From: Lachnospiraceae bacterium M18-1
GTDB lineage: Bacteria; Bacillota; Clostridia; Lachnospirales; Lachnospiraceae
Assembly (NCBI GenBank): GCA_000403295.2
Contig: KE159610.1
Coordinates: 663,387-727,386, forward strand
DNA length: 64,000 nt
Direction of reading: 5' to 3'
The notes under the pieces were generated by a model. The model was given only the letters and a program-made list of their open reading frames with translations. It was not told where the DNA came from and ran no database searches. The position numbers and the translations under genes were made by a program. Below are positions 18,997-28,396 of this stretch, piece after piece (the stretch's first letter is position 1; each line of letters begins with the position of its first letter).

Positions 18997-19626
18997 TTAT
19001 GTACTGTTTTTTACAGGAATTCTTGTATATTCTTTTGCCGTTCTTTTCCAGGTCTTATAAAGCGCCTCATTCCTGTGATCCGAAAGCCCGAACTCTTTCT
19101 TAAGATACTTCCCCAGATGCTCTGTAACCTTCCTTGCACCGGATAAATTAAGATGGTCTCCCTGATCCATGGTATCTGTCTTCCAGTCAATCTTAAGCCC
19201 TTTTGTAATCAGGTTCATATCCAGATACATAAGAGATTTCTTTTCCGCAAATTCCTACAGTGTATTGTGCTTCTGGTAATTATAATTTTTAGGGGAGGGC
19301 GTGCTGACTAGGACAAGTTTGGCTCCATGCTTCCGGCATAGCTTCAGGATTTTTTCCATATATATTTCTACCTGTTCCGGCTGTCCGCATACATAGGATG
19401 TAATTCCATATTGGTTCCATAACACTAAGGGTGAAACGGAACTGTACGTTAAACTGTCCCCGGCAGCGAGAACGTCAATCGTATTTTTCGATTCTTTTCG
19501 AATTCCGGCTATATTTTTATTTTGATTTCCATTTTCCGTCTGTGTCTTATTTTTTGCAGATACAGTGGAAGAAAAACCAAGCAGACTTAGCAGGAGTATC
19601 AATAAAATAAATCCCTTCTTTCCCAT
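18997..19626 (-). pseudogene. SGNH-type hydrolase pseudogene
   Basis: The N-terminal half has a signal peptide (FILLILLLSLLGFSSTVSA) and the block LAAGDSLTYSSVSPLVLW with the nucleophile Ser. After a large internal deletion comes LVLVSTPSPKNYNYQKHNTL, an in-frame TAG at about 19255, then the C-terminal part with DQGDHLNLSGARKVTEHLG carrying the Asp-His pair. The TAG follows codons where relatives tend to have a Gln-like residue, so a C-to-T change is likely. Such proteins act on cell-surface acyl groups; this copy is dead. Confidence 0.8.
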
Positions 19627-19796
19627 ATCTTTTCTTTACAGATAAAGGGACCGTACACCTTTCGTACAGTCCGCTTTTTCTTCTGCCTCCTTCCTTTGTA
19701 TTTCTTTCTATTATCACGGAAAAGTCTTAACCGTTCCTAAATCATTTCTTAATAAATCTAAATCCTATAGTTCTTTATATAAACAGTTTTTTAGCC

Positions 19797-20834
19797 TTAT
19801 ACTGTCTGTCCCGGAAATAACAGCAATACCCGGAATCTTTCTCCTTCCTGCTCTGTCATACATTTTCCCTTCATTTTTTCCATCATATTTTTAACGCTCT
19901 GTATCCCGATTCCATTGCTCTCCGTCTCTTCTTCCGGTTTCTTCACCTTATTTTCAAACAAAAATCCCACCATGCTCCCTTCTTCCACAGCAGAAACCGC
20001 AACCGGCATGGATGTATCGGCATATTTCATGATATTAGACGTCAGGTTATCCATGATCCGCATCACATAATCCGTTGAAATCCGAAGCCTGCTCTGCGGC
20101 CATTCCACCTGAAATGACACCTCAAAGCCCTGCTGCTCCAGATAACTGCAAGTCTCCGAAAACAGGTCATAGAACAGTGTTTCACAGGTTTCCGGTTCTT
20201 CTAACTGCACCTCTTCTTCTCCTGCCGTCAGGGAATATTCAAACAGATGATCTGTAAGCTGCTTCATTCTTCTTGCTTTCCGGTCAATCTTCTCCACATA
20301 TTCCTTCCACTGTCCTTCGCCTTTATAAGGGGAAGGATGAGCTTGCGGCGCTATGTCCTTTTCCACATCATTTACAAACACTTCATTAAAAGTCTCATGA
20401 ATCCGGATTCCCTTCATCTCCAGGTAGGGCTCCTCATCCTTCTCATTTTCCGGGTTCTTTCCCATATATACCTTGTACCGGCGCATTAAAGCCTTTACTC
20501 TTCCTAAAAGTTCTGCATAGGAAAATGGCTTCGGAAGGTAGTCGTCCCCTCCCGCCATCAGCCCGATGAGCTTGTCGGATTCCTGTGCCTTCGCTGTCAG
20601 AAAAAGGACAGGGACATTGGATACTTTCCGGATTTCTTCACATGTCCGAAGCCCTGACATTCCCGGCATCATCACATCCAGAATAACCAGATCCGTTTCA
20701 TCATTTAATAGTTCCAGCCCTTTTCTCCCATTTTCCGCTTCCGACACATGATAATTCTCGCTTTCTAACAGAATACGAACCCCTTCGCGGATATCCGCGT
20801 CATCCTCAACAATCAATACCTGCTCCTTTTCCAT
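19797..20834 (-). CDS. response regulator receiver fused to histidine kinase ATPase tail (deletion chimera)
   Basis: Residues 1-120 are an OmpR-type receiver with phospho-acceptor Asp53 (LVILDVMMPG) and the conserved LTAK. The winged-helix domain starts (residues 137-160) but is cut off. From about residue 175 the sequence is the second helix of a kinase dimerisation domain (KEYVEKIDRKARRMKQL) and an ATPase domain with N-box NLTSNIMKYAD and a GIGIQSVKNMMEKM block. The His box is missing. It looks like an in-frame deletion joining VanR-like and VanS-like genes, so neither DNA binding nor normal phosphotransfer is expected. I take ATG 20834; a GTG lies 12 bases upstream. Confidence 0.75.
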   Translation of the reverse strand: MEKEQVLIVEDDADIREGVRILLESENYHVSEAENGRKGLELLNDETDLVILDVMMPGMSGLRTCEEIRKVSNVPVLFLTAKAQESDKLIGLMAGGDDYLPKPFSYAELLGRVKALMRRYKVYMGKNPENEKDEEPYLEMKGIRIHETFNEVFVNDVEKDIAPQAHPSPYKGEGQWKEYVEKIDRKARRMKQLTDHLFEYSLTAGEEEVQLEEPETCETLFYDLFSETCSYLEQQGFEVSFQVEWPQSRLRISTDYVMRIMDNLTSNIMKYADTSMPVAVSAVEEGSMVGFLFENKVKKPEEETESNGIGIQSVKNMMEKMKGKCMTEQEGERFRVLLLFPGQTV

Positions 20835-20852
20835 CCCTGCACACACTCCTCT

Positions 20853-21740
20853 CTATTTCTTCATATCTGGAAAGCCTTCTGTTCCATGTAAATAATCTCT
20901 CTGCGGATGACCTGCAGAAACACTTTCAGCAGCGCCGACCGTTTCTCCCAGGCAAATCCTCATTTCCTTCCCGTTTCTTGTTTGTTTTACAACATCCTCC
21001 GATAATTCCAATCGATTCTTTTTTACCAGCACCAATATCGTAGAACCGCCGAATTCAAAATATCCTTTTTCCTGTCCCTGAAAGACCCTTCTATTGCTTC
21101 GGAAGTTATGGATCTTCCCCACAAGCAGAGCGCCCACTTCCATCTGAACGACAGTACCGAAAGCAGGGGTTGAAAGCACGATATACTCCCGGCTGTTCTC
21201 CACAAAAACCGGTACGGACGAGTGTGCTGCCGGCCGGACACAATGCAGGCATCCCTCAATTACCCCTGACTCGACCCTGACTCCTTCACATGCATAGCAG
21301 TATCTATGATAATCCTGGGGAGTCAGCCGGAAGATAAGACAAGTCCCTCCCGCATACTGTTCTGCCAGATCCCTGCTTTTGAAAAGCCTCTCCAGGCTGT
21401 ATTCTACATGTTTGATCCGGTAAGTCAGATCTTCTGCTACCGGATATACACTGAGATATCCGTCGCAGGGACTGATCAGATGCATGGGAGTGATGTCAAT
21501 TCGTTCCATACCGCGTTTTCTTGTAAAAAAGTCATTGAATGAACGGTACACCCTGCCCTCATATTCCTTCATATCTATATGATGCTTTTTGATAAATAAG
21601 GGCACCAGCCATCTGGAAAACCGCGAATCCAGAAACCTTCCTGCTTTTCTGGACACAGTTGGACAAACCAGCGGCTTTAAAACAGCACGGCCAGGTATTG
21701 TTCCATATAAAAAGCGAATCATCAAGGTTTCTTTCTTCAT
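20853..21740 (-). CDS. psd: phosphatidylserine decarboxylase
   Basis: 295 residues. It converts phosphatidylserine to phosphatidylethanolamine at the membrane. Seen are the ISPCDG block (residues 89-94), the RLTPQDYHRYCY block with the catalytic His, GALLVGKI, and the self-cleavage site GGST (231-234), where Ser233 would become the pyruvoyl group. ATG 21740 overlaps the stop of the truncated pssA by four bases, the usual translationally coupled pssA-psd arrangement. Although pssA is broken, psd itself looks intact. The chimera at 19797 follows 18 bases downstream. Confidence 0.93.
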   Translation of the reverse strand: MKKETLMIRFLYGTIPGRAVLKPLVCPTVSRKAGRFLDSRFSRWLVPLFIKKHHIDMKEYEGRVYRSFNDFFTRKRGMERIDITPMHLISPCDGYLSVYPVAEDLTYRIKHVEYSLERLFKSRDLAEQYAGGTCLIFRLTPQDYHRYCYACEGVRVESGVIEGCLHCVRPAAHSSVPVFVENSREYIVLSTPAFGTVVQMEVGALLVGKIHNFRSNRRVFQGQEKGYFEFGGSTILVLVKKNRLELSEDVVKQTRNGKEMRICLGETVGAAESVSAGHPQRDYLHGTEGFPDMKK

Positions 21741-21995
21741 ATTTCCATACCCAGTCCCATTAGCAGGATAACAAATTCTACGGTTCCAGTAAATACAATT
21801 CCTATTTTTCCGAATAACTTTGGTTTTTTTACACGCAAGGGCAGAACAAATGCAGCCGCCATCCCTATTAACAGCACCGGCACCAGCCTGGACAGGCCAA
21901 GGGATAACTGTTTCCCAATCATCAGAAATGCCGGCAAAAGAAGCGCTGCGGAGGTAACCGGAAGCCCAAGATAACAAGAACGTAATGCCTATGAA
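21737..21995 (-). pseudogene. pssA: phosphatidylserine synthase C-terminal remnant
   Basis: About 83 codons read LGLPVTSAALLLPAFLM followed by two further hydrophobic helices, matching the membrane C-terminus of CDP-diacylglycerol-serine O-phosphatidyltransferase. The N-terminal catalytic part (CDP-alcohol phosphotransferase motif) is absent, and sequence to the right belongs to a VaFE adhesin remnant. The call is supported by the four-base overlap with psd. Confidence 0.7.
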
Positions 21996-22074
21996 ATCTT
22001 GTGTAGACTGTTCTTCCTGTACCCTCTCGCTGATCATACTCCTCCCTCCATAGTTCCGCCTGTCCTTCCTTTCC

Positions 22075-22385
22075 AGTCTCCTTATCCATCAGGGTTCCAA
22101 CGCTGGTAATGCAGATTCTTTGTCACCAGCCCTTTATAGGCAACTGTATCTACAATCTGCGTATCCTGATCTGCAAAAACTTCCTAGTCTCAATCCTTCC
22201 CGTCTTTGGCCGTGGCACCGATCTCCGGGAAAAACATCTGCTGATCCTTGAACTTCGGGTCTGCAGTTATCGGCTTCTCCCCAACCAGGATCGCCTCCCC
22301 GGTTTCTGCGTCCATGAGCGTGCCGATTACTTTGTATTTCTTCCCGTTTTTCTGCACCCTGATCGACTTTAAATAATTCTAAATT
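22075..22385 (-). pseudogene. VaFE-repeat surface adhesin remnant
   Basis: The minus strand shows pieces of the repeat that forms isopeptide-linked pilin/adhesin domains: KVIGTLMDAETGEAILVGEK, then TQIVDTVAYKGLV, then in a shifted frame VGTLMDKETGKEGQA. Two in-frame stops and at least one frameshift are present. No LPXTG sorting signal is nearby. The remaining gap to 22590 contains no gene I recognise. Confidence 0.65.
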
Positions 22386-22594
22386 GCCACTGATCATTTT
22401 TCTTTATCATATGGCATGAAAAAAGCCCTGAAACATACCTGCTCCAGAGCTTTCATTTACCTCTATTTTTAATTATTTTTTTACCAGCATAACCCTCTCC
22501 CATTTCCCGGTTGGAAGAAATCCCCCACCGGGTTTTCACACCTAAAATTCCAAGCTGAACGCCATGGTAAAAGCAGACACTTGGGGACTGTCCT

Positions 22595-22740
22595 TTAGTC
22601 CCCATCTTCATTCTCCAAAGCATTACAGAATCGGTTCAGCGTATCCCCGTCTTCCCGGACATTCTCTTTAAAAAATTCCATGATCTGAGTCACGTAAATA
22701 TCCCGAATCTCCAAATTGGGAATTGCCAGTTTCATCTGCC
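22595..22740 (-). pseudogene. AAA-ATPase/PD-(D/E)XK (DUF1703-type) remnant
   Basis: About 47 codons read MKLAIPNLEIRDIYVTQIME and continue to NRFCNALENEDGD before a TAA. This resembles the middle of AAA-ATPase proteins with a C-terminal PD-(D/E)XK domain (consensus IPNxEVRxIFxxQI). Both ends are missing. 22741-22936 shows no gene. Confidence 0.5.
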
Positions 22741-22936
22741 TTCCCACGCTGAGTCAAATAACCTGTGGCCCATTAAAAATACTCTAAACGTAGTTTCTTT
22801 TAAGCGGGTTTTATTATAGTTATCATATAAAGAGAAGGGAACCGCATGGAAAATGGAAAATCGCATAAATCAACGATTATTTACCCTAAAATCTTTACAA
22901 TGTATGGATGGAAGAGTTAATTGTTAATGCTCGAAG

Positions 22937-23809
22937 CTAATGTTTCAGATCCATAACCTGTTCAGGAATTTCGGCTTGGCTCGCTTTATATGCCGCACGA
23001 ACCTTCGCCCGCTTTACCTTCAGAGCTTCCGGCGTTGTCTCCGCTTCTGCGACGGTGATCCTGCGCTCTTGTAAAACAGCCCTGTCTCTTTGCACGGATT
23101 CATGAAGTGAAACCTCCTTTTTGGCATCATCCTGAATCTCTTCAGGCGTACCCTCCGCATGGACTTCCTTCTCGTCATTGTCCGTTTTTTCAATGCTTTC
23201 TGCGGAATCTTCCATTCCAAGCTCCGCTTCTTTTGCTTCCTTGAGCGCCTTTTCTGCCTCGGCCTTCTCTGCTTCTGTGGGAAGCTGGGCATATCTGCCG
23301 CTCTTTACAAATTCCCCAAGGGTCTCTTCCAAAGCCCTGCTTTTCATCAGTTCCTGCCACATGATCCCGAGTTTCGCGCCTTCCGGTATGGCAGGATTAT
23401 TTTTTACATTGTTCACGGTGCTCAAAGAAGCTGCCGTATGATTCATTTTCACACGCTGGACGTCTTCCTTTGTCCTGCATCTCTTTAGCTCCTCCTCATA
23501 GCTTTTCTGCTCTTCTTCGATGGACTTTGCCTTCTGATATGTCTGGGGATCATGCTTCTGCAGATAATCCATTTCCTCCTGCGTTAACTTCTTGCCGGTT
23601 GCCAGCTTCGTCCGGATCTGCGCGGAAAGCTTGGATGATCCGTCTGCCTGGGACTTCCGGATCTCTTCCGCCTGACGCGCAATGGAATCACTTATTTTTG
23701 TACTTCCGTCAGCAGTGAAATCACTGTTCGCTTTCTTTCGTTTCCACTTCATCTGCATTTCCATATTTTTTGTATAGTTACCGATTGACTGCATCACAGA
23801 AAAATCCAA
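22937..23809 (-). CDS. conserved coiled-coil protein of unknown function
   Basis: About 290 residues, very rich in Glu, Lys, Ala and Gln, with heptad-like helices over most of the length (GKKLTQEEMDYLQKHDPQ, then KAEAEKALKEAKEAE). I recall similar proteins (QSIGNYTKNMEMQMKWKRKK near the start) in many Lachnospiraceae, without known function. No signal peptide or membrane segment. GAGGAGG precedes a TTG at 23809 by 8 bases, the likely start; an ATG lies 5 codons later. Confidence 0.7.
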   Translation of the reverse strand: MDFSVMQSIGNYTKNMEMQMKWKRKKANSDFTADGSTKISDSIARQAEEIRKSQADGSSKLSAQIRTKLATGKKLTQEEMDYLQKHDPQTYQKAKSIEEEQKSYEEELKRCRTKEDVQRVKMNHTAASLSTVNNVKNNPAIPEGAKLGIMWQELMKSRALEETLGEFVKSGRYAQLPTEAEKAEAEKALKEAKEAELGMEDSAESIEKTDNDEKEVHAEGTPEEIQDDAKKEVSLHESVQRDRAVLQERRITVAEAETTPEALKVKRAKVRAAYKASQAEIPEQVMDLKH

Positions 23810-23902
23810 AACAAACACCTCCTCTATACATTCCGTTCTTTTCTGTTATCATTATATTGCATCCCCGGGAGTAATGCAATACTTGAAATGGGGCGGGTAG
23901 CT

Positions 23903-25000
23903 TTACCATTTCCGCCGGGCTGTTCGGTATTCCTGGGGCGGCATGGAAAACCGTTCGATGAAAAGCTTCCGGAAATGGCTGACATTGGAATATCCGACCT
24001 GTTCGGAGATCTCACTCACAGACAGTTCACTCCCTTCCAGCAGCGCGGCCGCGTGATTGAGCCGGATCTGCCGGATATTTTTGGAAAAACTCATCCCGGT
24101 ATAGTCTTGGATCAGCCGGATCAGATGCCGCTCGCTGTAATGGAAAAAATCTGCCATTTCTTTCAGACTGATGCTCTGGTAATTGTGCTCCATATATTTC
24201 AGCAGAAACACGAAATCAGGCTCGTCATTTTCTCCGGTTGGATTCGGAATAAATACATCCTTCTCATGGCTGCGGAGCAGAAGGGAAAAGAACAGCTCTG
24301 CAATCTGATTTTTTACCGCGTTTTTGTATCGTTTATCAGAGCATTCCTCACGATAGAGATATTCCAGGATTCGGAACAGGCTTTCGTCATGCCCTGCATG
24401 GAATAAAAGATAGGAATGCTCTTTATTATGATAAAGTGTTTTTCGAAAAAAATCTCCCAGAATCGTTTTGTTGGTCAATGTATTTAAAAATGCCGAGTTA
24501 AATGTGCTGGACCGGATCAGAATATTGATCAGCAGGCAGTCGTCATCGGCGGCATGGATGGCATGGATGGTTCCCGGCGCCATGATCAGTATATCCCCCT
24601 GAGCTAAATTCTGCTGCTGGCCGTTAATGTAGTGACTGCAGGACCCTTCTACCAGACAGGCAATCTCGAAAAAGTTGTGGGTGTGGAGGAAAGGCGGAAG
24701 ATAACGCAGATGCCTTGCAATCAGAAGGTCATCCCCGGAAGCGATGAAGGACTCCTCCAGTTTATGGTCAATTTGGAAATGGATGTGAAAGCGCTCCTGA
24801 ATCTCACGGTTGATCTCTGCCTCATGATTCACCTCCACTCTGTGCCCGGCTTCCGGTGCTTCCGCAATAGAACAGTCCTTATTATGGGACTGAAGATACA
24901 ATTCTCTGAGATAATCCTCAATTTTAAAATCCATATTGTCTGCACTGCGTGGAGAGTACATAGTGCTGAAGTTGTAGCAGCTCTGTTTATAAGGTTTCAT
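23903..25000 (-). CDS. AraC family transcriptional regulator
   Basis: 365 residues. The N-terminal half has a cupin pocket (FLHTHNFFEIACLVEGSCSH, LAQGDILIMAPGTIHAI). The C-terminal AraC domain contains LKEMADFFHYSERHLIRLI and LSVSEISEQVGYSNVSHFRK and ends MPPQEYRTARRK. GGAGGG precedes the ATG. It is divergent from the GPH symporter at 25185, its probable target. Its layout is like the regulator at 2810 rather than those at 4128 and 12530, so two AraC subtypes exist in the window. Confidence 0.93.
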   Translation of the reverse strand: MKPYKQSCYNFSTMYSPRSADNMDFKIEDYLRELYLQSHNKDCSIAEAPEAGHRVEVNHEAEINREIQERFHIHFQIDHKLEESFIASGDDLLIARHLRYLPPFLHTHNFFEIACLVEGSCSHYINGQQQNLAQGDILIMAPGTIHAIHAADDDCLLINILIRSSTFNSAFLNTLTNKTILGDFFRKTLYHNKEHSYLLFHAGHDESLFRILEYLYREECSDKRYKNAVKNQIAELFFSLLLRSHEKDVFIPNPTGENDEPDFVFLLKYMEHNYQSISLKEMADFFHYSERHLIRLIQDYTGMSFSKNIRQIRLNHAAALLEGSELSVSEISEQVGYSNVSHFRKLFIERFSMPPQEYRTARRKW

Positions 25001-25184
25001 AGCGCGCCCTCCAAAAAAGTTCTGCCTTAATCATACCATGCGTTTTCCTGATTGTCACTTATTTTCGGGCCAATGTCATTTTTCGCGCTGTTTATCGGAT
25101 GATCAAATTGCTATAGTAATCCTGGGATTTACAGATACATAAAATCCGATACCTGTTTTCTAAAAATGAGAGGAGAGAGAAAGG

Positions 25185-26564
25185 ATGTCAAACAAACCTT
25201 TACAGACAACGAAAAAAGAAGCAACCCCGGCATTTACATTTTTTTATGCAACCTCCGCCTACGGCCCGGCAGCTATTATGGCTGCGGTCGCGGCAACTTT
25301 TATATCTCCGTTTATGACGGATACGATGCTTCTGCCGGCGGCAAGCTGCTCAGTGATCATGTTTATTTCCAGCTTGTGGGATGCAGTGAATGATCCTATG
25401 ATGGGCGTGATCGCTGACCGGACCAATACGAAATGGGGGCGTTACCGTCCATGGCTGATTCCGGCGCCGGTGCTCCTGACAATCTTTTCCACGCTGATGT
25501 GGGTAAACCCAAACCTGCCCACCATGGCAAAGGCTGTTTTTTTCTTAATTGTGTATATGGGCTTCGGCATGACCAGGACCATGTATACTATGCCCCATGT
25601 GGCGCTCCTGCCGGCCTGCGTAAAAAGTGACAGTGAGAGAAACCATGTGATCCATTTTGGCGCGATACTGAATACGGCAGCATTTTCTATCGCCTCATCC
25701 TTCACTCCGCAGATGAAGGCATTTTTTGAAAATGTATTCCGCATAGATAATGGATATGTACCGATGATGCTTGTATTCGGTCTGATGTCGTGTGTGACCT
25801 TCTGGGGATTGTTCAGGACTTCGGAAGAAAAGTATGTCGTGCAGTCGGAAGAAAAAGCAAATGCAAAGGATATCTTCAGAGTGCTGGGGGAAAAAGAACT
25901 CTGGCCGCTGCTGATTGTATGGCTTACGTTTTTCATTGGGTATGGACTGAATTTTGGAACAGCGGTATACTATCTCATGTATTATCTGGAAAATCCCGGG
26001 TTGATTACCCCGTTTTTTTTAATGCTGACCGTGACCGGATTTATCGCAATCACCTTCCTGTTCCCGCTCATGCTTAAAATCTTCAGGACAGGGCAAAGGG
26101 TATATATTTTTACTCTGATTGTAAGCGGAATCCTGTATTTACTGCTGTTTTTCTTTGGAAAATATAATGTGATGCTGATGCTCGTGCTCTCCGGCCTGGT
26201 GAATCTGGTGACTACCCCGCAGATTGCGCTGATGTCAATCCTGACCATTGATGCCATTGACTTTATGCAGTGGAAGACCCGCAGGAGTTCAAACGGAGTG
26301 ATTGCTTCTATCAAAGGCTTTGCCGAAAAATGCGGAACCACAGTGGTCAATACCGGCATTCTGGCAATCCTGGCCGTGTCCGGCTATATACCCAATGCCA
26401 TCGGGCAGGAACCTGCAAGCGCACTTTTCGCGATCAACGCTACACGATTTGGGATTCCGGTTATTTTCGCAGTAATCCAACTGATCTGTCTGAAAAAGAA
26501 TCCGGCGGAGGTACACAGGAAAGAGATTGAAGAGATGAAGGCACAGGAAGCTGCCGAGGAATAA
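25185..26564 (+). CDS. GPH family sugar:cation symporter
   Basis: 459 residues, about 12 helices, with the family motif DAVNDPMMGVIADRTNTKWG followed by RYRPWL. It is closest in the window to the symporter at 13787-15172. GAGAGAAAGG precedes ATG 25185. It is controlled presumably by the divergent AraC gene. No hydrolase gene follows it, so its partner enzyme is elsewhere. Confidence 0.93.
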   Translation: MSNKPLQTTKKEATPAFTFFYATSAYGPAAIMAAVAATFISPFMTDTMLLPAASCSVIMFISSLWDAVNDPMMGVIADRTNTKWGRYRPWLIPAPVLLTIFSTLMWVNPNLPTMAKAVFFLIVYMGFGMTRTMYTMPHVALLPACVKSDSERNHVIHFGAILNTAAFSIASSFTPQMKAFFENVFRIDNGYVPMMLVFGLMSCVTFWGLFRTSEEKYVVQSEEKANAKDIFRVLGEKELWPLLIVWLTFFIGYGLNFGTAVYYLMYYLENPGLITPFFLMLTVTGFIAITFLFPLMLKIFRTGQRVYIFTLIVSGILYLLLFFFGKYNVMLMLVLSGLVNLVTTPQIALMSILTIDAIDFMQWKTRRSSNGVIASIKGFAEKCGTTVVNTGILAILAVSGYIPNAIGQEPASALFAINATRFGIPVIFAVIQLICLKKNPAEVHRKEIEEMKAQEAAEE

Positions 26565-26586
26565 TACGAACTAAAGTCAAAACCAA

Positions 26587-26625
26587 AGCGGAGTGCTGCA
26601 CCTGAGACTTGTGCAGCACTCCGCT
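26587..26625 (+). terminator. hairpin after the symporter
   Basis: A perfect 15-bp stem AGCGGAGTGCTGCAC / GTGCAGCACTCCGCT with a 9-base loop lies 22 bases after the stop codon. The T tract is weak (ATTTG). Confidence 0.75.
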
Positions 26626-26656
26626 ATTTGCTGTTTCAGAGATTTTATTCCTGCGG

Positions 26657-26780
26657 TTACACCAATATAGGCTTCTTCCCTTCAATGATCGCTTTTACTT
26701 CTCCGATGCTTTTTTCAGACACATCTGCAATCTGCTCGAATGAATAGCCTTTTTTGTACATTTTTCTGATATATTCTCCA
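26657..26780 (-). pseudogene. C-terminal tail of an Rpn/PD-(D/E)XK nuclease
   Basis: The minus strand reads IRKMYKKGYSFEQIADVSEK and ends KAIIEGKKPILV-stop. This is the short helix-turn-helix-like tail that ends many Rpn-type nuclease/transposase proteins, as in the intact gene at 40645. The rest is missing. Confidence 0.5.
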
Positions 26781-26784
26781 CTAC

Positions 26785-27039
26785 ATGGAGCTACAGCGCA
26801 TGATCCCCAAGGCAACGCCAAAGATGCTGTCACAGCAGCTACACGATCTGGAGGAATGCGGGATGCTGCACCGGGAGGTCATCCCGGACAAGCCGCCCAG
26901 GGCGCTGTACTCCCTCACCCCGTTTGGACGCAGCGTCATTCCCGTGCTGGACGCCATGTGCGATTGGGGCGCAGGCTTTTTAGATGGGTTAGACATCCAA
27001 CCACCATGCTGTACAAAAAAGTCAGCAGGAGAACCGTGA
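26785..27039 (+). pseudogene. HxlR family regulator, N-terminally truncated
   Basis: The frame begins at ELQRMIPKATPKMLSQQLHD, which is the recognition-helix region of an HxlR winged helix, and runs through ALYSLTPFGRSVIPVLDAMC to the usual C-terminus. The first ~30 residues, including the conserved metal/thiol Cys region, are missing, and no ribosome site precedes ATG 26785. Confidence 0.75.
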
Positions 27040-27060
27040 CAGGCTTTCCTGCTGACTTTT
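27017..27060. terminator. bidirectional terminator
   Basis: AAAAGTCAGCAGGA pairs with TCCTGCTGACTTTT around a 16-base loop. Having an A run on one side and a T run on the other, it can serve both the HxlR remnant (plus) and the phosphatase gene (minus). Confidence 0.85.
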
Positions 27061-27704
27061 CATAACTGTATATCCGGCTCCAATGAGAAAACCCCGTTTT
27101 CAAATACAAGCTGGGAAACTGATGCGTTTTTTACCTCCCCCAATTTGCCTAACTGCTCCGGCGCAAATAAATGGATTATTGTCTTTATGGCAAGGGCATG
27201 GGTTACTATCAGAATATTGCTGCTTTCCCCCATCCCATGCCTTTGGGCAGTGTCCATGAACGCAGCTTCCAGACGTTCTTCTATTGCCTGGAATGGCTCC
27301 GCCATTCCTGTCTTGTCATGTTCATAGATGGCATCTGCAACATCGGGGAGACGCTGATTCAGCTCTGCAAAAGACACTCCTCCCAGCCAGTCCGATACAT
27401 TCTTTAAGAAAACCGCATTATTCTCCGCCTCCATACACCCCAGGCACCATTCCCGAAGCCTTACGTCCCTTTCTATTGGCACACCGTTCTTTCCGTTTGC
27501 TTCCAGAATCAGTTCTGCCGTCTGTATGGCACGGAGCATATCGCTGGTATAAACCACATCAAAATCAATTCCCTTTAATTTTTCCCCTATGTCAGCCACC
27601 ATCTGCTTTCCTGCTTCGGTGAGCGGTGAATCAGCCCATCCCTGCGCCCGGTCTAAGCTGTTCAAAAGCGTCTGACCATGCCTGACTATGTAAAAACGAA
27701 CCAT
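27060..27704 (-). CDS. histidine phosphatase family protein
   Basis: 214 residues of the phosphoglycerate mutase-like superfamily, soluble. The catalytic block VRHGQTLLNSLDRAQGWAD is at the N-terminus (His of RHG takes the phosphate), the Arg of LRAIQTAE and Glu of LREWCLG follow, and the second His is in IVTHALAIK. I chose ATG 27704 because GGAGGTGACGAGT precedes it; a GTG lies three codons upstream. Members dephosphorylate sugar phosphates or nucleotides; the substrate is not predictable. Confidence 0.9.
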   Translation of the reverse strand: MVRFYIVRHGQTLLNSLDRAQGWADSPLTEAGKQMVADIGEKLKGIDFDVVYTSDMLRAIQTAELILEANGKNGVPIERDVRLREWCLGCMEAENNAVFLKNVSDWLGGVSFAELNQRLPDVADAIYEHDKTGMAEPFQAIEERLEAAFMDTAQRHGMGESSNILIVTHALAIKTIIHLFAPEQLGKLGEVKNASVSQLVFENGVFSLEPDIQL

Positions 27705-27834
27705 ACTCGTCACCTCCGCTGATATTATAAGGAATCGTTGTCAAAATAGCAAGCAGTTACTTTGGGGGGAGTACATATCACATTGCATAACATGTTGAAA
27801 AGAGCCATTGAACAGCCCTTTCCCTTGTTATCAT

Positions 27835-28249
27835 TTATCCATTAGGGTTTTGCCTGGATTTCTTTACAAAATCTAAGTCTTTACATAACCTTTGGCTGTA
27901 CCGTCTCTTACCGGTGTATGCAAAAGAACTTTCAAAGGCCTTCCGGTCCTTTAAAGCCTCTTGGATTCCATTGCCTTTTGGATAAGTATGTTTGATATAT
28001 CTCTGTACACGGGAAACGGATATCGTTGCCGGCAGGACCGCCTCCTGCACAAGTCTCCCATGGATCTAGCCGGGGATATTCCTTTTTCAGCCTCCCGATC
28101 TCCTGTTCTGCCTCAGGAGTGATGACCGGTCTGTGATACCCTGCGACAGTATGCGCTGACAGATGGATCAGGATAGGTATCCTGTATCACCGGCGCAATC
28201 ATGCCAAACCTCATCTGTGCGATCTCGATTTCTGTTCGTCAGACCAGAG
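27835..28249 (-). pseudogene. rve-type DDE transposase remnant
   Basis: In one frame the minus strand reads MRFGMIAPVIQDTYPDPSVS followed by AYCRRVSQ, and after frameshifts VQRYIKHTYPKGNGIQEALK and DRKAFE. These are the N-terminal helix-turn-helix and linker of a DDE transposase of the rve integrase class. The catalytic core is missing. I do not know the exact IS family. Confidence 0.55.
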
Positions 28250-28396
28250 ATTTGCCCGTGAGTTAGTGTGTTCCTCATATCCGGCTTCCTTCAGATTCCA
28301 CCTCACGATGGACACCCTTGCCTTCGGCTATATCCTTCCCACTACCGGGCGGATTCGGAACTTTAACCTGTTAGAAACGTGCGCCGCTGGGCGCAC
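28250..28396 (-). ncRNA. group II intron 5' end fragment
   Basis: Starting at 28396 on the minus strand the sequence opens GTGCGCCCAGCGGCGCACG, then continues with an AACAGGTTAAAGTTCC-type block, CGGTAGTGGGAAGG, and GTGAGGTGGAATCTGAAGG. These match, from memory, the domain I start of Clostridial group II introns. No intron-encoded reverse transcriptase follows; the fragment runs into a transposase remnant. 28397-28500 contains a small hairpin (28404-28430) but no gene. Confidence 0.55.

Noticed and set aside
20853..22037. A 394-codon frame covering psd and 100 codons upstream
   Set aside because: The upstream part is an out-of-frame reading of the pssA remnant; psd relatives begin near ATG 21740.
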